Source of the DNA: Watersipora subatra
Taxonomy: Eukaryota > Bryozoa > Gymnolaemata > Cheilostomatida > Watersiporidae
DNA length: 64,000 nt
Direction of reading: 5' to 3'
Assembly: GCF_963576615.1 (NCBI RefSeq)
Contig: NC_088708.1
Coordinates: forward strand, 26,295,191-26,359,190
Shown: positions 48,938-59,996 of the stretch, in pieces
Numbering within the stretch: position 1 is the stretch's first letter
How the letters are laid out: every line of letters begins with the position of its first letter
The notes under the pieces: generated by a model
Database searches by the model: none
Seen by the model: only the letters and a program-made list of their open reading frames with translations
What the model was told of the DNA's origin: nothing
Translations under genes and position numbers: made by a program

Positions 48938-50764
48938 TAAAGTTCTGACTCAGAATGCTGTACACTAGTAGGTCTTAGTTAGTAGCTACCACAGACTTGT
49001 TAATTATATCCTAGTTGATGTGGTCAGTAACATAACATGCAATTATATATATAATAATACTATAAATAGCAATACTCGATACAAGATAATATTTGCGGCT
49101 GTCTATAGAGAGCAGATACTATTACAAAATGCAAACAAAAGTGAACAATAATGCTACAAATAGTTACAATGTTGCCCACTGTTTATGTAAAGACACATCT
49201 GCAGCAAGCATATGAGTTTTATCCCACAACCAAACATGAGCGAAGCAATTGTTTGGGAGCTTTATGACAAATGCATATGTGCACACAACTCACGAAAATT
49301 ATTCATCAACACCGTCGCAAACCCTTGTACCGAAATCTCATCAACAAATTTAACCATTTTTCAATGGAGTCATTTAAGTATAATAACGATACAAAACACA
49401 TATAACCTGCTTAAATATGTTACCAAGTCTTTTAAATTTGTAGACAATATTCTAAACTTTACCCATCTGATCGGATTATACATAAATAGACAGATTAATT
49501 TGGCCTAAAATCGCAATAAAATCTTGACAAGTCATTTTTAATCAAAATTAAGACCGGCCAACGAAACGCCGATAAGGCCGTGTGACAGAGAGTAGTACCA
49601 TAAAGTCGGGCGCATTTTTAAACAAAACATGTACATTTCACCAGTCTATAGCATTGTCCGACTGCCGAAGGTTTCTGTAAGTAACGTAGAAGTACTAAAA
49701 AGTAATCATTTCTTTTTTGCCGATTCCACCGGACTCTGACATTTTGGACACTTATAATGAGTACTTTGGTATTCCAACTGATGTCCAAAGCAGTGAATGT
49801 AAAGGAAATTATGACGATATTTTTCTAACGATTCCTATAAGATTATCACAATATTTAATTGTAAGAATAATTATTCGATTTTACAAGACCAAAGTGTATA
49901 GTGACCGATGGTGTGCAATATGTTACTGTTATTATTTTTCTAAAGATTTTGTTGATGATACTGCGGCTGTGCCCAATATCGCGGTAGGCTACTGCCAAGC
50001 CGTTTTTAATATCTGCAAAATTAAGTAATAGGCCTACATTTTCTTATAGATATACATGTATTTCTATGACAAACAGCTAAAATCTGTTTATATTTTTTAA
50101 TTCAGCATAATTCTTTAGATATAAATACCGAAATCTAGATAAATATCACAACTTCTTGATATTGGTTGCTATGACCAATGATATACAACCCCCCCAGCCT
50201 GTGTATATTACACAGCAGCTTGCCATTTTATTTCAAATATTGCATTTCTCCTATTGCAGGGGAGAAATATAAACATATAATCTTTTCCTTGCATTATTGC
50301 TGTTTGTTGTACATAATAACACCCAGTGCATTACAGGTACCATTGCAGCTACCATTGCAGTTCTCCTATTGCACTGCACTGCCATTTGACTGCTAATATT
50401 GCATTTCTCAACCAGCAGTACCCTTTCTTTTTCCATTATCACTTTGGTCGTGGGCTGTATGACAGGGGAATTTTTAGTGTAAAAAATATTATAATAAACA
50501 TTGTACCTTGTTAGCTTTGCGATATGCGATGAGTTGCTATTCTAAAGTTTATTGTCAAATGTCAGTAGATAGTCTACAATTATATTTACAATAAACTGAT
50601 GATAAATACAGAAACACAAGTCAGCTTGATGTCAAACAAGAAATCTATTTGTGACCAATGAGCAATAATTATTATATTATACTTTTCTACGAGTTCACTT
50701 TCAAATCTTTAAAAATTCACCCCATTCCGTGTTATTATAATTCATTCTAAAAAAAAAGTAAGAT
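48938..50764. other. Intergenic sequence
   Basis: Two frames, 49212-49508 (98 codons) and 49717-50028 (103 codons, beginning MPIPPDSDILDTYNEYFG), have no recognised domain. Repeated attgca words (50215-50410) form a loose degenerate repeat. Nothing else was seen. Confidence 0.5.
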
Positions 50765-51050
50765 CTGTGCTAGCCAAGAGGTCTAGGTGCCTGACTTGTG
50801 AGCAGGCCTGTCTTCAACTCTTAAATAAATACAACTGCTTGTTAAAGGAAGGGCATCCACCCTTTAACTGCTCCCTTTGCCAATTTTCAGGCATGCAGGT
50901 AGTTCATGTCTCCCCTGACATGCACAGCCGAGTGATGATGTCACTTTTAAAACAACCAATCAGCATCAGTTGTTCAAATAAAATGCATCTATACCCCAGC
51001 ATAGCTGAGGTCTCTGACCAATGGTTGAATGAAAACATGGCCTGATAAAA
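50765..51050 (+). mobile_element. tRNA-Lys-type SINE
   Basis: The head gtgctagccaagaggtctag has an A-box-like TAGCCAAGAGG (50771-50781). It is followed by a degenerate B box (gtcttcaactc) and the block gaagggcatccaccc. That block marks tRNA-Lys-related SINEs described from cephalopods and salmonid fish. The body runs to about 51050. An open frame of 92 codons across it is accidental. Confidence 0.75.
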
Positions 51051-51627
51051 AACATTAAAAAGGAGAAATTTCTATCCACAGATGTCTCTAAGAAATACAA
51101 ATACTAGCATTATCTTCCTTGACCTTGATTAAAAAATTGATTGACGCTGGTGCGATGACGCGCTGGTGCGCTGACATGTAATGAAGAATGAGTTGTATTG
51201 ATGCTGACAAATAGAAAGGGTTATGTATTTTTAGCAGTCTGTTACAATGATGATAATTATTAAAAACCTTTATCTTTTTTACTCGTAACTATTGTTTTAT
51301 GAATTGAAGTAGCTTGCTGCTGAAAACACCTAAACTGCATCCAACTTTTCTCCGAAATTTCTTAAAAGTTAAATATTACATTGCATGTGTGCGTGTGTGC
51401 ATAGGTGTTAGAGAAATACGGGTTAACAAAGGTATTGGTACAGAGTTATGGGACAGCAAAACCAAGAGTTGGAGGGCTATAGGCCAGTATTTGACCTTTG
51501 TTTTAAGGTTAACATTTTAGATCAGTTATAGTAGAAACGAATAATAGATATTCAGTGACAACCTCTTATCTATTACGTACTATTTATTGAGCTGTGTAGT
51601 AGATGCCCTAACTACTCTTAGCAAGTA
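51051..51627. other. Intergenic spacer
   Basis: No gene recognised. A 68-codon frame at 51314 has no known family. Confidence 0.5.
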
Positions 51628-52356
51628 AAGGTCCGGCCACACGTAACGAATTGTTCGTTCAATCTGACCGAATCCACGAATTTCACAGAATTCACAGATT
51701 TATTCTGCCGAATATCATAGATTCGTCTGAGCTGTGCATGCACACCGAATTCGTTAACGAAACGCTTTTAATTGGCTAACCAATTTTTTTAGCGAGCACG
51801 GTTCTAGTAGCTTTGACAAGTGGTATAGTCCACGACACGTACGACGACCCACAATACAAGTATGACCGCGATATGACTTGATACATACGATGCAACGGCC
51901 TATATGCGCTATTGTTGGTTCTCTCTCGTTGGTTCACCATGACAGGAACTTCTCATCGTGTATCCAGAATTTTCTTTTAGATATTTTAGAAGTCATGAAT
52001 TATTTCTTTTTCAATAATAATAATTTCTTTTTATGCAGCAAAAGCTCCGTCGCAAAAACAGTCGTTATCTCTAGCGCATATAGGCAGTTGCATCGTATGT
52101 ATCAAGTCATATCGCGGTCCTACTTTTATTGTGTGTCGTCGTACGTGTCTTGGATTATACCACTTGTCAAAGCTACTAGAATCGTGCTCGCTAAAAACAA
52201 TTGGTTAGCCAATTAAACGCGTTTCGTTAACGAATTCGGTGTGCATGCACAGCTCAGACGAATCTATGATATTCGGCAGAATAAATCTGTGAATTCTGTG
52301 AAATTCGTGGATTCGGTCAGATTGAACGAATAATTCGTTACGTGTGGCCGGACCTT
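51628..52356. mobile_element. Foldback element with 283-bp arms
   Basis: Arms at 51628-51910 and 52074-52356 are inverse copies along their full length. They start AAGGTCCGGCCACACGTAAC and end in the inverse GTTACGTGTGGCCGGACCTT, around a loop of 163 bp. TA flanks both sides (51626-51627 and 52357-52358), so insertion at TA is likely. Diverged relatives lie at 28410-29022 and 21741-21846. There is no transposase. The arms are far more alike here than in the 28-kb copy, pointing to recent activity or arm correction. Confidence 0.92.
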
Positions 52357-53186
52357 TAGCCTGCTTTTGAGCTACAGAGGAGAGATAACTTCTAAGCTTC
52401 TCTGGTAATATTTTTATTTGTTCTCCGTAGTAAGTTCTATCAAATAAATATGTGTTGCATCAAGTTAGTTTAATAATGATAAGTTCTTTGTCTAACTTGA
52501 CTATAGTCTATTTTCCTTGCATAAGATTGTACATTTGTGCTGGTGGCTGCTAGGATGGCAAATATACATTAGATAGGAAATTGAAATCGATGTCAACATA
52601 AAGACAGGAAATCTTCATAAGTTATTAATACATCTGTGAGCTGTAAGCTTGTCTTATGCCATGAATGGCACTCAGGTGTAGTTGACCTATCACGTAAACA
52701 CGTAATAAGGCTGTCTGAGAGCAAAGCTAGGCAACGAGAAACCGATGTCATACGATATCTAAATGCATACGATAGTTGATGAGAGAAGAGTCGTTGGCTG
52801 CAGCAGTCAGAGGGCTGTCCATTGTTTGAAAACTTCAACTCAAAAAACATGTTATACAATTCAACATACAGATGCACTGTACTGTTAAGTACCGGGTGAA
52901 TCCAGGCATAAGCCATGATGCACCAACCTTCATCACGCCCCTGGTGCCATCGCTGTATATGTTATGTTTTGGTTTTAAGAAAAACAGAGGCATAACAAAA
53001 GCCAAATTTGTTTGAACACTGTCTCACAAGAAATGCTAAATATGTGTCATTGCTTAGATTAACTGCTAAATATCATGAAGCACCTGCTCATGTATGTCAG
53101 CCGTTTACTCACTAGCAGCCATTAACAGTAACTGGCGCGGACAATATCACTACAGAGTTGTGTACTGCATTTGCTGTAGGTCTGTC
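52357..53186. other. Upstream region of calcium sensor gene 2
   Basis: A 107-codon minus frame (52593-52916) has no known domain. No TATA box with an initiator was found. A possible acceptor (tttgctgtag, AG at 53178-53179) lies 7 bp before the start codon, so the promoter may lie upstream of a 5' UTR intron. Confidence 0.4.
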
Positions 53187-53564
53187 ATGGGTAAGCAAAA
53201 CAGCAAATTAAAGCCAGAAATCATCACCGACTTGAAGGGACAGACTGCATTCAATGAAGACGAACTGCGTGCATGGTACAAAGGCTTTCTCAAGGACTGC
53301 CCTTCAGGTTATTTGTCTGTTGAAGAATTTAAGAAAATCTATGGAGACTATTTTCCTTATGGAGACGCGTCAAAGTTTGCCGAGCACGTTTTTCGTACAT
53401 TTGATAAAAATGGTGACGGTACAATAGATTTCCGAGAATTTATTTGCGCTCTAAGTGTAACTTCCCGAGGACAGTTAGACGACAAACTGAAGTGGGCTTT
53501 CAGCATGTACGATCTCGACGGTAATGGATATATATCACGGCCAGAGATGCTCGAAATAGTCACA
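53187..53564 (+). CDS. Neurocalcin/hippocalcin-like calcium sensor, coding exon 1 of 2
   Basis: Encodes residues 1-126 of a 188-residue protein. MGKQNSKL at the start is the exact myristoylation signal of neurocalcin, hippocalcin and VILIP. An in-frame ATG at 53094 is disfavoured because it would bury that signal. Next come WYKGFL, the inactive EF1 with Cys38-Pro39, the [19 protein letters not shown]-type segment (here YFPYGDAS), EF2 at 73-84 ([12 protein letters not shown]) and EF3 at 109-120 ([12 protein letters not shown]), both canonical. The donor GTAAGT at 53565 is phase 0. Proteins of this type are calcium-myristoyl switches that move to membranes and regulate receptors, cyclases and trafficking. 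This exon spans the point where gene 1 has its first intron. Confidence 0.96.
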
Positions 53565-53878
53565 GTAAGTATTATTATATACATGTATCATCTAGTTTCA
53601 TGCGTAGACAAAAAATTTCCTTTCAACATGCAAAGTGAGTTAATTAGTTTTGTACAAAAAGATGAGGTGATTAAATCGAAAGGCTGAACAAATGTACATG
53701 TATCACATATTTCTCCATATAAGATGACCTTCAAAGTAAAAATATCACTTTTAAAAAGTGGGAGTTGTCTCATAAAACCTAAATAAAAGTCAGACCTTGA
53801 ATTCTGTGTATAGATTTTTACTTTTACAATAACAAATCTGTATAATTTTGGTTGATAACATAGAATTAGTTCATTAGT

Positions 53879-53934
53879 CATTATTAGTTAGAATTAGTTA
53901 GAATTAGAACATAGAATTAGTTAGAATTAGTCAT
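53879..53934. repeat. 10-bp tandem repeat
   Basis: Copies of agaattagtt with one interruption (aacatagaattag). Confidence 0.8.
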
Positions 53935-54449
53935 AGCTCTTTGTTTCTAATAATTGTAAACGTGTCAAATATCAATTATGTCCTGCTCGAAAACCATTAG
54001 TCATTCGTTTACGAAGAGTTGTTTATAACAGTTATACTGCATTGATCTCTTTTACAACTGTTAACACAGTCAATGAGAAAAACGAAGTTCCATAATGTTC
54101 ATATAAGTTGAAAGTATGTTAGAAATTATAATGTAGGCGTAAATATCACAGCGGAAAAGCACAATTTAGATTATGATTAAGTTGCTACTAGCTCTGCAAA
54201 AAGCAAAAGAATTCCTGAAAGCAGTGCCTTTTGATTTCCTTATCAGTATGTTCAATACTTTGCTGAGCCTAAAAAAGGAAGGTGTTAGTTATTGATTATT
54301 ATCGGGTATTGATTAGAGGCTGACTTGATCTGCCAAAAAAGTCCTATTAAAATCTCCTCGCAGAATTCAACTGATTCAACTGTTTCAACAGAATTCAACT
54401 GATTTCAACTCAAAACTTTGCTAAACATAGCTAAACATTGACATATCTA

Positions 54450-54705
54450 TGCTACACAATGCGGTCTCATGGTTTATGCAATGTGGCCTCAATAGCTACA
54501 CATTGAGGTCCTCATGGCTATAATCTGTAGTCTCCTAGGTTACACAAAGACGTCTCCGTAGCTACACAAGGATGTTTCCATGGCTACACAATGAAGTTTT
54601 CATAGCTGTAAAAAAGTCTCCATGGTTACACAATGACCTCTACATAAGTATACAACCTTGTCGCCATAGCTGTACAATGAAATCTCCATAGCTATACCGT
54701 ATCTA
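54450..54705. repeat. Degenerate 27-30 bp repeat
   Basis: About nine diverged copies of a ccatagctacacaatgaggt-like unit followed by ctc. Spacing and sequence vary strongly, indicating an old array. Confidence 0.7.
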
Positions 54706-54920
54706 TAATAAAACAACCTCATTTGCAAATAAATTATTGAGCTGCGTGTATTTACCAAAACTGCTGCTTTGTTTGAAAAATCTTGATTATAACCCTTTAT
54801 GGTTAGTTAACTCATTATAAGAATGCTCAACAACACTAGTGATAGGTGTTAACACATGGGAATTAAATTTTAACATCAGAAAATAACACATTGTTATTAC
54901 CGTTAGCTAGGTGGAAAGAT

Positions 54921-55130
54921 AGTACATGATCGGTAGTAATCAAGACGTTGTGATGCGAGTGGGGGAAGTATGATGAGCTGGAGTACATGGTCAGTAGTAC
55001 ACAAGACGTTGTGATGCGAGTGGGGGAAGTATGATGAGCTGGAGTACATGATCGATAGCACACAAGACGTTGTGATGTGAGTGGCGAAGGTATGATAAGC
55101 TGGAGTACATGGTCAGTAGTACACAAGTTT
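54921..55130. repeat. 61-bp tandem repeat, 3.4 copies
   Basis: agtacatg starts copies at 54921, 54982, 55043 and 55104. The unit contains caagacgttgtgatgcgagt and gaagtatgatgagctgg. Minus-strand frames (54863-55230) over it are periodic artefacts. Confidence 0.9.
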
Positions 55131-55610
55131 TAGTATAGATTGCTGTGATTAGTAGTTCAGTATAAACGAATTTAAACTTAATCAGCAATTCTGTAAAATT
55201 TTCAAACTCTCTAGTCGCTATCTTTTTCACCTATATGTCTGTAGTCCTTGTGTTACAAACTTTCATTTTGTATAAGGCTGCCCATTCTTGCAGTACACAA
55301 TTCACCTTGTCATACGGACTTTGTGTCCATCTATGTCTTACAAAAACCTTGCGCTAGTCAACCTGTTTCGTATTGTCTGTCTTTTAGACAAGTAGATATC
55401 ATTTTAAGCTTTTCTCCAGGTGTTGCTACTTGTTACCAAGCAATAATACTTAACATCATGCATGTGGCTTAACAATACTATTCCAGTTAGACTCATCCAG
55501 TTTTATTACCTCTGTGTACCTTCTCAGCTACCGTCATATGAAAATTAGCATTATTTAGAAAGCTTTGATAGCTTCCTAACCGGAAAGCTCTCTGTCTAGC
55601 CTACAAAATC

Positions 55611-55725
55611 TACCACCTTTATTAACATTTTAACAAAAATTCCCTCCTGTATTAACATTTTAACAGAATATATCATCTTTACTAGCATTTTAACTAAAAG
55701 TTAAAATCTCTATTAACATTCTAAT
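55611..55725. repeat. 30-bp degenerate tandem repeat, four copies
   Basis: attaacattttaacaaaaat or a variant recurs at about 55621, 55651, 55681 and 55711. Confidence 0.75.
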
Positions 55726-55876
55726 TTCGCACTTTAAGCTTCTGGTCGTGATATGAGACCCAGTTTGTTTCCACATAAGATGCTGCATGAGCACAGCGGT
55801 ATATTGAATAGTGCCATGGTTGTCTATCATTAAGTTCGGTAGAGGAACGCAACTATAAATAACTGACAAGAATTTT

Positions 55877-55917
55877 CAAGTGACTGCTGATCATCCAATA
55901 AATAATCAGCAGTCACT
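55877..55917. repeat. Perfect 14-bp hairpin
   Basis: AAGTGACTGCTGAT (55877-55890) is inverted exactly at 55904-55917 around a 13-base loop. Confidence 0.85.
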
Positions 55918-56964
55918 TGCCAGAAGCATGATCGTTGCAGATCAACGCGGATGATCGATTTCGTGCGGAAATACTTCATAAAGAAGACCAATGACAATCT
56001 TATAAGAGACTAATTGTATTACTCAGCCCCACAATGCAATTTATTAACCTTATTAATTGTAGTAAATGCACTTCATTAGCCAATGATTGTTGAACTTGGG
56101 ATCTGACTTGTCTCTGAGGAGTTTGGTGCCTGACTATATAAATTGCTTGATTGCAATATTATCTCTTTCTGTATTATTTTGTTATTAGAATTATTGAAAC
56201 TATTAAAGCCCCAGCAAACATTCCAGATATACGTTGTGGCAAACTAGATTTACCGTAATTTACAATGTACGAAGTTCTGGTTAGTATGGAGATTGATGAA
56301 ATGCATATGGAGATCATAAAGTTCTTCAGCTCCAAATGATAGTCGAAGCCAAAGAAATAACAATAATACTAGCAAGCAATAAAAATGAGAATAACAACAG
56401 TATAAAATTATTTAAATTGTTTAGCTCATCATTATTTTGAAATAATATAAATAAATAATATAATAAATTGAAAAATGAAATAATTTTAAAATAAAACTTC
56501 TAAATAAAAATAAAAATATAACTAAAAATAAAAAATAAAATTAAGCAGAGTTTTTACAATGCCTCTCTTCAAGAGCAAAGGATGTAAAGATACCTAATAC
56601 AATAATGTGAAAATGAAGTTTCTTGAGAAAACGCAATTCAGGGATCTTCTGGATAACTAGAATCAACTAGTCCCTAGTTACTAAGTTCTCAACTAGAAAA
56701 AGAGTATGAACTAGTTCTGAGTGAGGAAAAACAACTCCCTTTATTTAATAAAGTTTTGGCTTCAATTATAACAGAAGAGTGGCCGTTTCAGGTGATCTGA
56801 AAAATTTAATATTTTGTGGGCTCATATGAACGCTTTAAAAATTTAGTAAAGGACGTAAAAGAAATTCAGTCTATGAGAGGCTAAAGTGACAAACTTGATG
56901 AGGCGCATATGAAAAGGTCGTCTTCGTGAAGATTGGAGCATGGAGAGGGGAAAGTGGAGATATA
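55918..56964. other. Intronic sequence
   Basis: Contains a very A/T-rich, aataaaa-rich patch at 56340-56540. No exon was recognised. Confidence 0.5.
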
Positions 56965-57538
56965 TATGTACGTACGAACCTACGTACATACATACATACA
57001 TACATACATACATACATACATACATACATACATACGTATGTACGTACATACATATGTACATACATATGTACATACATACGTACGTACATACGTATGCATG
57101 TACATACAAATGTACATACATATGTACTTACATACATATGTATGTACATACTTACGTACATACATATATACGTATGTACGTACATACATACGTACATACG
57201 TACGTACATACGTACGTACATACATACGTACATATACGTATGTATATGCACGTACATATGTACATACGTACGTATGTATGTACACACGTACGTACGTACG
57301 TACATACATACGTACGTACAGACATATGTACATATGTACATACATACATACACACGTACATACATATGTACGTACATACATACATACATACATACATACG
57401 TACATACATACGTAAATACATACATACATATATACATACATGCATACGTACATACAAATGTACATACGTATGTACATACATTTGTACATACATATGTATG
57501 TACATACATATGTACATATGTACATAAATACATACCTG
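56965..57538. repeat. Tetranucleotide tract of RYAC/GTRY type
   Basis: About 570 bp of tacatacgtacatatgta-like sequence, mixing TACA and TACG units. Alternating purine-pyrimidine order runs through most of it. Stop codons are absent in most frames on both strands, giving several Thr/Tyr/Ile/His or Met/Tyr/Val/Cys-rich phantom frames. Confidence 0.95.
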
Positions 57539-58750
57539 CATACTTACATGTAGTTATAGACAAGCTGTGTGTTAGAGTACTAGGCCATCAAACGGCATAA
57601 CTGCTGATGCTTCTTCACAATGTAGAAATTCAGATCACAATCTTGTCTTTTATCTGGAAATGTTGTGTCTAATCACCTACTAAATAAGCAAGAGATTCTA
57701 GAATTCTAGAGGGTAGAACTGAAATACTGACGATTGCATACATGGTGATTAAGTATACCTACACAAAAGAGCTACCTAGTATATGATTATGTAGGGAGTG
57801 TAAACTTACGCAAAAAGGCTACTTACTATTTGCATACATAGTAAGTGAGTAAACCTACACAAAAGGGCTGCTTATTATAGAAGGCAGAATAGAATCAATA
57901 TTGGCTGCATATTAATCTTGAAACACAGTTCCATAGCTTAGGTATTGATGAATACAGTTTGACAGTCATACCAAATGTCATATGCCAGTTTTGCTTACTG
58001 TTAAACTATAACAACTTTTGCTCACACTTTATATTCCTTCATTAGTACAAAAGCTTCTATTGAAGTATTAAACCTTTACAATGAACTAAAATGATAACTA
58101 ACTTACTTGTTTTCTCAGTTGTAAGTATCTGTATGTTTTACAGTAGTGTTGATGACTCTTACTGTTAAATGTTTATTGATATGAAGCTATACAACTTTAC
58201 TGAATAAATTAATATTAATAATACTTTAATCATTCGCTGGGCTAAAGTGGCTTATTTTCTATTTGGGAGAAACATACACAGACTACTTTTTGTCATTAAA
58301 AACACTTTGATTTTAATTGCCTTATTTAGCACGTAATATTAAAAAAATGTTTGAGTGGCATTCTTGTTTAAACAAATTGATACTGACAAAATAATCCTTT
58401 CCTAGTTAAAATTGTTGGATAAATAAATTTTAATCCCCACAAGCTAAATCTTATTAACTGTGATAGTAGTTGGCTTTCAAAACAACTACTATCACAGTAG
58501 TTTGACATAATAGTTTGACAGTAGTCTGACATAATAATCCTTTCATGCTATGGGTTCAGATTGTCTCTAAAGAGAAGACAATTTCTTTTACGTGCCAAAG
58601 CTGCTCTATTAAATATTAATGCTGCCCTTGAACTGACATTCTAAAAGAAAAGCTATTTACGCAACGTCATTGTGAAATATAAAATTATATAAGTATGTAG
58701 TGTTAAAGCCATTCTAGCTTGTGAATTTATCATAAGTTACTTTATTGCAG
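57539..58750. other. Intronic sequence before the last exon
   Basis: No exon recognised. Contains gtrtacctacacaaaagggct-like short repeats (57755-57875) and a hairpin at 58458. The acceptor is tttattgcag at 58741-58750. Confidence 0.5.
58458..58497. repeat. Perfect 15-bp hairpin
   Basis: CTGTGATAGTAGTTG (58458-58472) is inverted exactly at 58483-58497 with a 10-base loop. It lies 254 bp before the last exon of gene 2. Confidence 0.85.
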
Positions 58751-58939
58751 GGAATTTACAAAATGGTCGCCACAGTTATGAAAATGCCTGATGATGAGGC
58801 AACTCCTGAAATGAGAACAGATAAAATATTTCGTGCCATGGACAAGAATTTGGATGGAAATCTATCTCTTGCAGAATTCATTGAAGGGGCTAAAAGTGAC
58901 CCTTCCATAGTTCGGTTACTGCAGTGTGACTCCAACTGA
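58751..58939 (+). CDS. Neurocalcin/hippocalcin-like calcium sensor, coding exon 2 of 2
   Basis: Residues 127-188 and the TGA stop. The exon opens GIYKMV, the helix after EF3, and continues [19 protein letters not shown] into EF4 (157-168, [12 protein letters not shown]), which is canonical. It then reads [19 protein letters not shown], the conserved C-terminal signature of neurocalcin/hippocalcin that lines the target-binding groove. The reading frame joins in phase 0 to 53564, and the full length of 188 residues fits the family. Vertebrate relatives commonly split this part into two exons, whereas here it is one. A poly(A) signal follows within 40 bp. Confidence 0.96.
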   Translation, partial: GIYKMVATVMKMPDDEATPEMRTDKIFRAMDKNLDGNLSLAEFIEGAKSDPSIVRLLQCDSN

Positions 58940-58972
58940 CCATTGTGTTTGGGAAATCATAAGAATGGGGAA

Positions 58973-58978
58973 AATAAA
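58973..58978 (+). terminator. Poly(A) signal AATAAA of gene 2
   Basis: AATAAA lies 34 bp after the stop, giving a very short 3' UTR if used. No other strong signal was seen nearby. Confidence 0.55.
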
Positions 58979-59632
58979 CATGACTACTATACTAGCGTTT
59001 AGTTGATGGCTTTGGATAGATAAATTAAAGATTTAACAGCTAATCGACATATTTATTGTGCGCTTGTAATCCACATTCATTCATTATAATTCATGATTTC
59101 ATTTTTCATAATTGATAATGTTTGGTTCCTCTTGACAAGCAGACCCATTTTATTATATCATTTTATTGTTGAAGCTGTCCAACCCTGATATGTTTATTTA
59201 CCATAGTTAACGTTATTAAGTACAGCTTGCATTTACTAGAAATTTATTCTAACATTTTACATTTTAAAACGAGTTAATTTAATAATTTGTACAAATAATA
59301 GATTATATTCATGCAATAACGTGTCTAGAAAGGATTTCGTCATGTCGCAATTGTTAGTTTTGCGCTGTTGTTGTGTTCAACCCATTGTATTTACAACTTG
59401 TGAATTGAAATAGTTTCATTGTGATTTTTAAATGCATATAGAACATGGGTTATAGCTGATATTCATTTTAAATATGAGGCCATATTGAGCTGGTCAATAA
59501 ATTTGATATATTCGAAACATTTCGTAAACGGACATGGTGAACTCAGTTTGGTGTTTTGACTGTCAGAAGTTGGGTAACCAAACCTCGTTCTGGATTTCCT
59601 AAATAATTGCTACTACCGGTAGTTCTCTGGCA
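58979..59632. other. Intergenic sequence after gene 2
   Basis: AT-rich. Nothing recognised. Confidence 0.5.
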
Positions 59633-59750
59633 GTCCAGTGAGCTGAGAGAGATTGTCCTATGAGCTGAGAGAGATTGTCCAGTGAGCTGAGAGAGATTGT
59701 CCAGCGAGCTGAGAGAGATTGTCCAGTGACCTGAGAGAGATCGTCAGGTG
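59633..59750. repeat. 22-bp tandem repeat, five copies
   Basis: The unit gtccagtgagctgagagaga plus tt is repeated with small changes. Confidence 0.9.
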
Positions 59751-59813
59751 TCTCAATAAAGCACAGAGAATAAGTAGCAGCACAATAATTCTGAAACATT
59801 CGAAAGCGAATAA

Positions 59814-59996
59814 GTGGTACAAGGTGGATCAATTGTACCACCTTTGGTCTACCAAGTGGTGCACCACTTAGATCACCACCAAGTGGTACACCACTTTGTA
59901 CACCTTTGGTGTACAAAGTGGTACACCACTTTGTGTACCAGTTGTACAAAGTGGTACACCACTTGTACCACCTTTAGTACAAGTGATAGTGTGCCA
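59814..59996. repeat. Cluster of GTGGTACACCAC inverted repeats
   Basis: GTGGTACACCAC occurs at 59883-59894, 59918-59929 and 59951-59962, and a perfect 16-bp palindrome AAGTGGTGCACCACTT at 59854-59869. They are embedded in gtaccacctttggt-like repeats, and the arms extend to 10 bp (ACAAAGTGGT / ACCACTTTGT). A low-complexity frame of His/Val/Thr repeats runs through it. Confidence 0.9.

Larger units (their letters stand above)
53565..58750 (+). other. Intron of calcium sensor gene 2 (5.2 kb)
   Basis: GTAAGT to TTGCAG, phase 0, at the same position as intron 2 of gene 1. It holds several minisatellites and a tetranucleotide tract. No further exon was found. Confidence 0.85.

Noticed and set aside
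49212-50028. Two frames of about 100 codons
   Set aside because: They read like ordinary protein in places but match no domain I know, and neither has convincing splice sites. A transcript would be needed.
50767-51045. 92-codon frame with Cys and His pairs, resembling a small zinc-binding protein
   Set aside because: It lies entirely within a tRNA-Lys-type SINE with A-box-like and gaagggcatcca sequences.
52593-52916. 107-codon minus-strand frame upstream of calcium sensor gene 2
   Set aside because: No recognisable domain and no splice or promoter support.
56843-57600. Seven or more open frames of 90-230 codons rich in Tyr, His, Thr, Cys, Val and Met
   Set aside because: They are products of the tetranucleotide tract and occur in nearly all frames.
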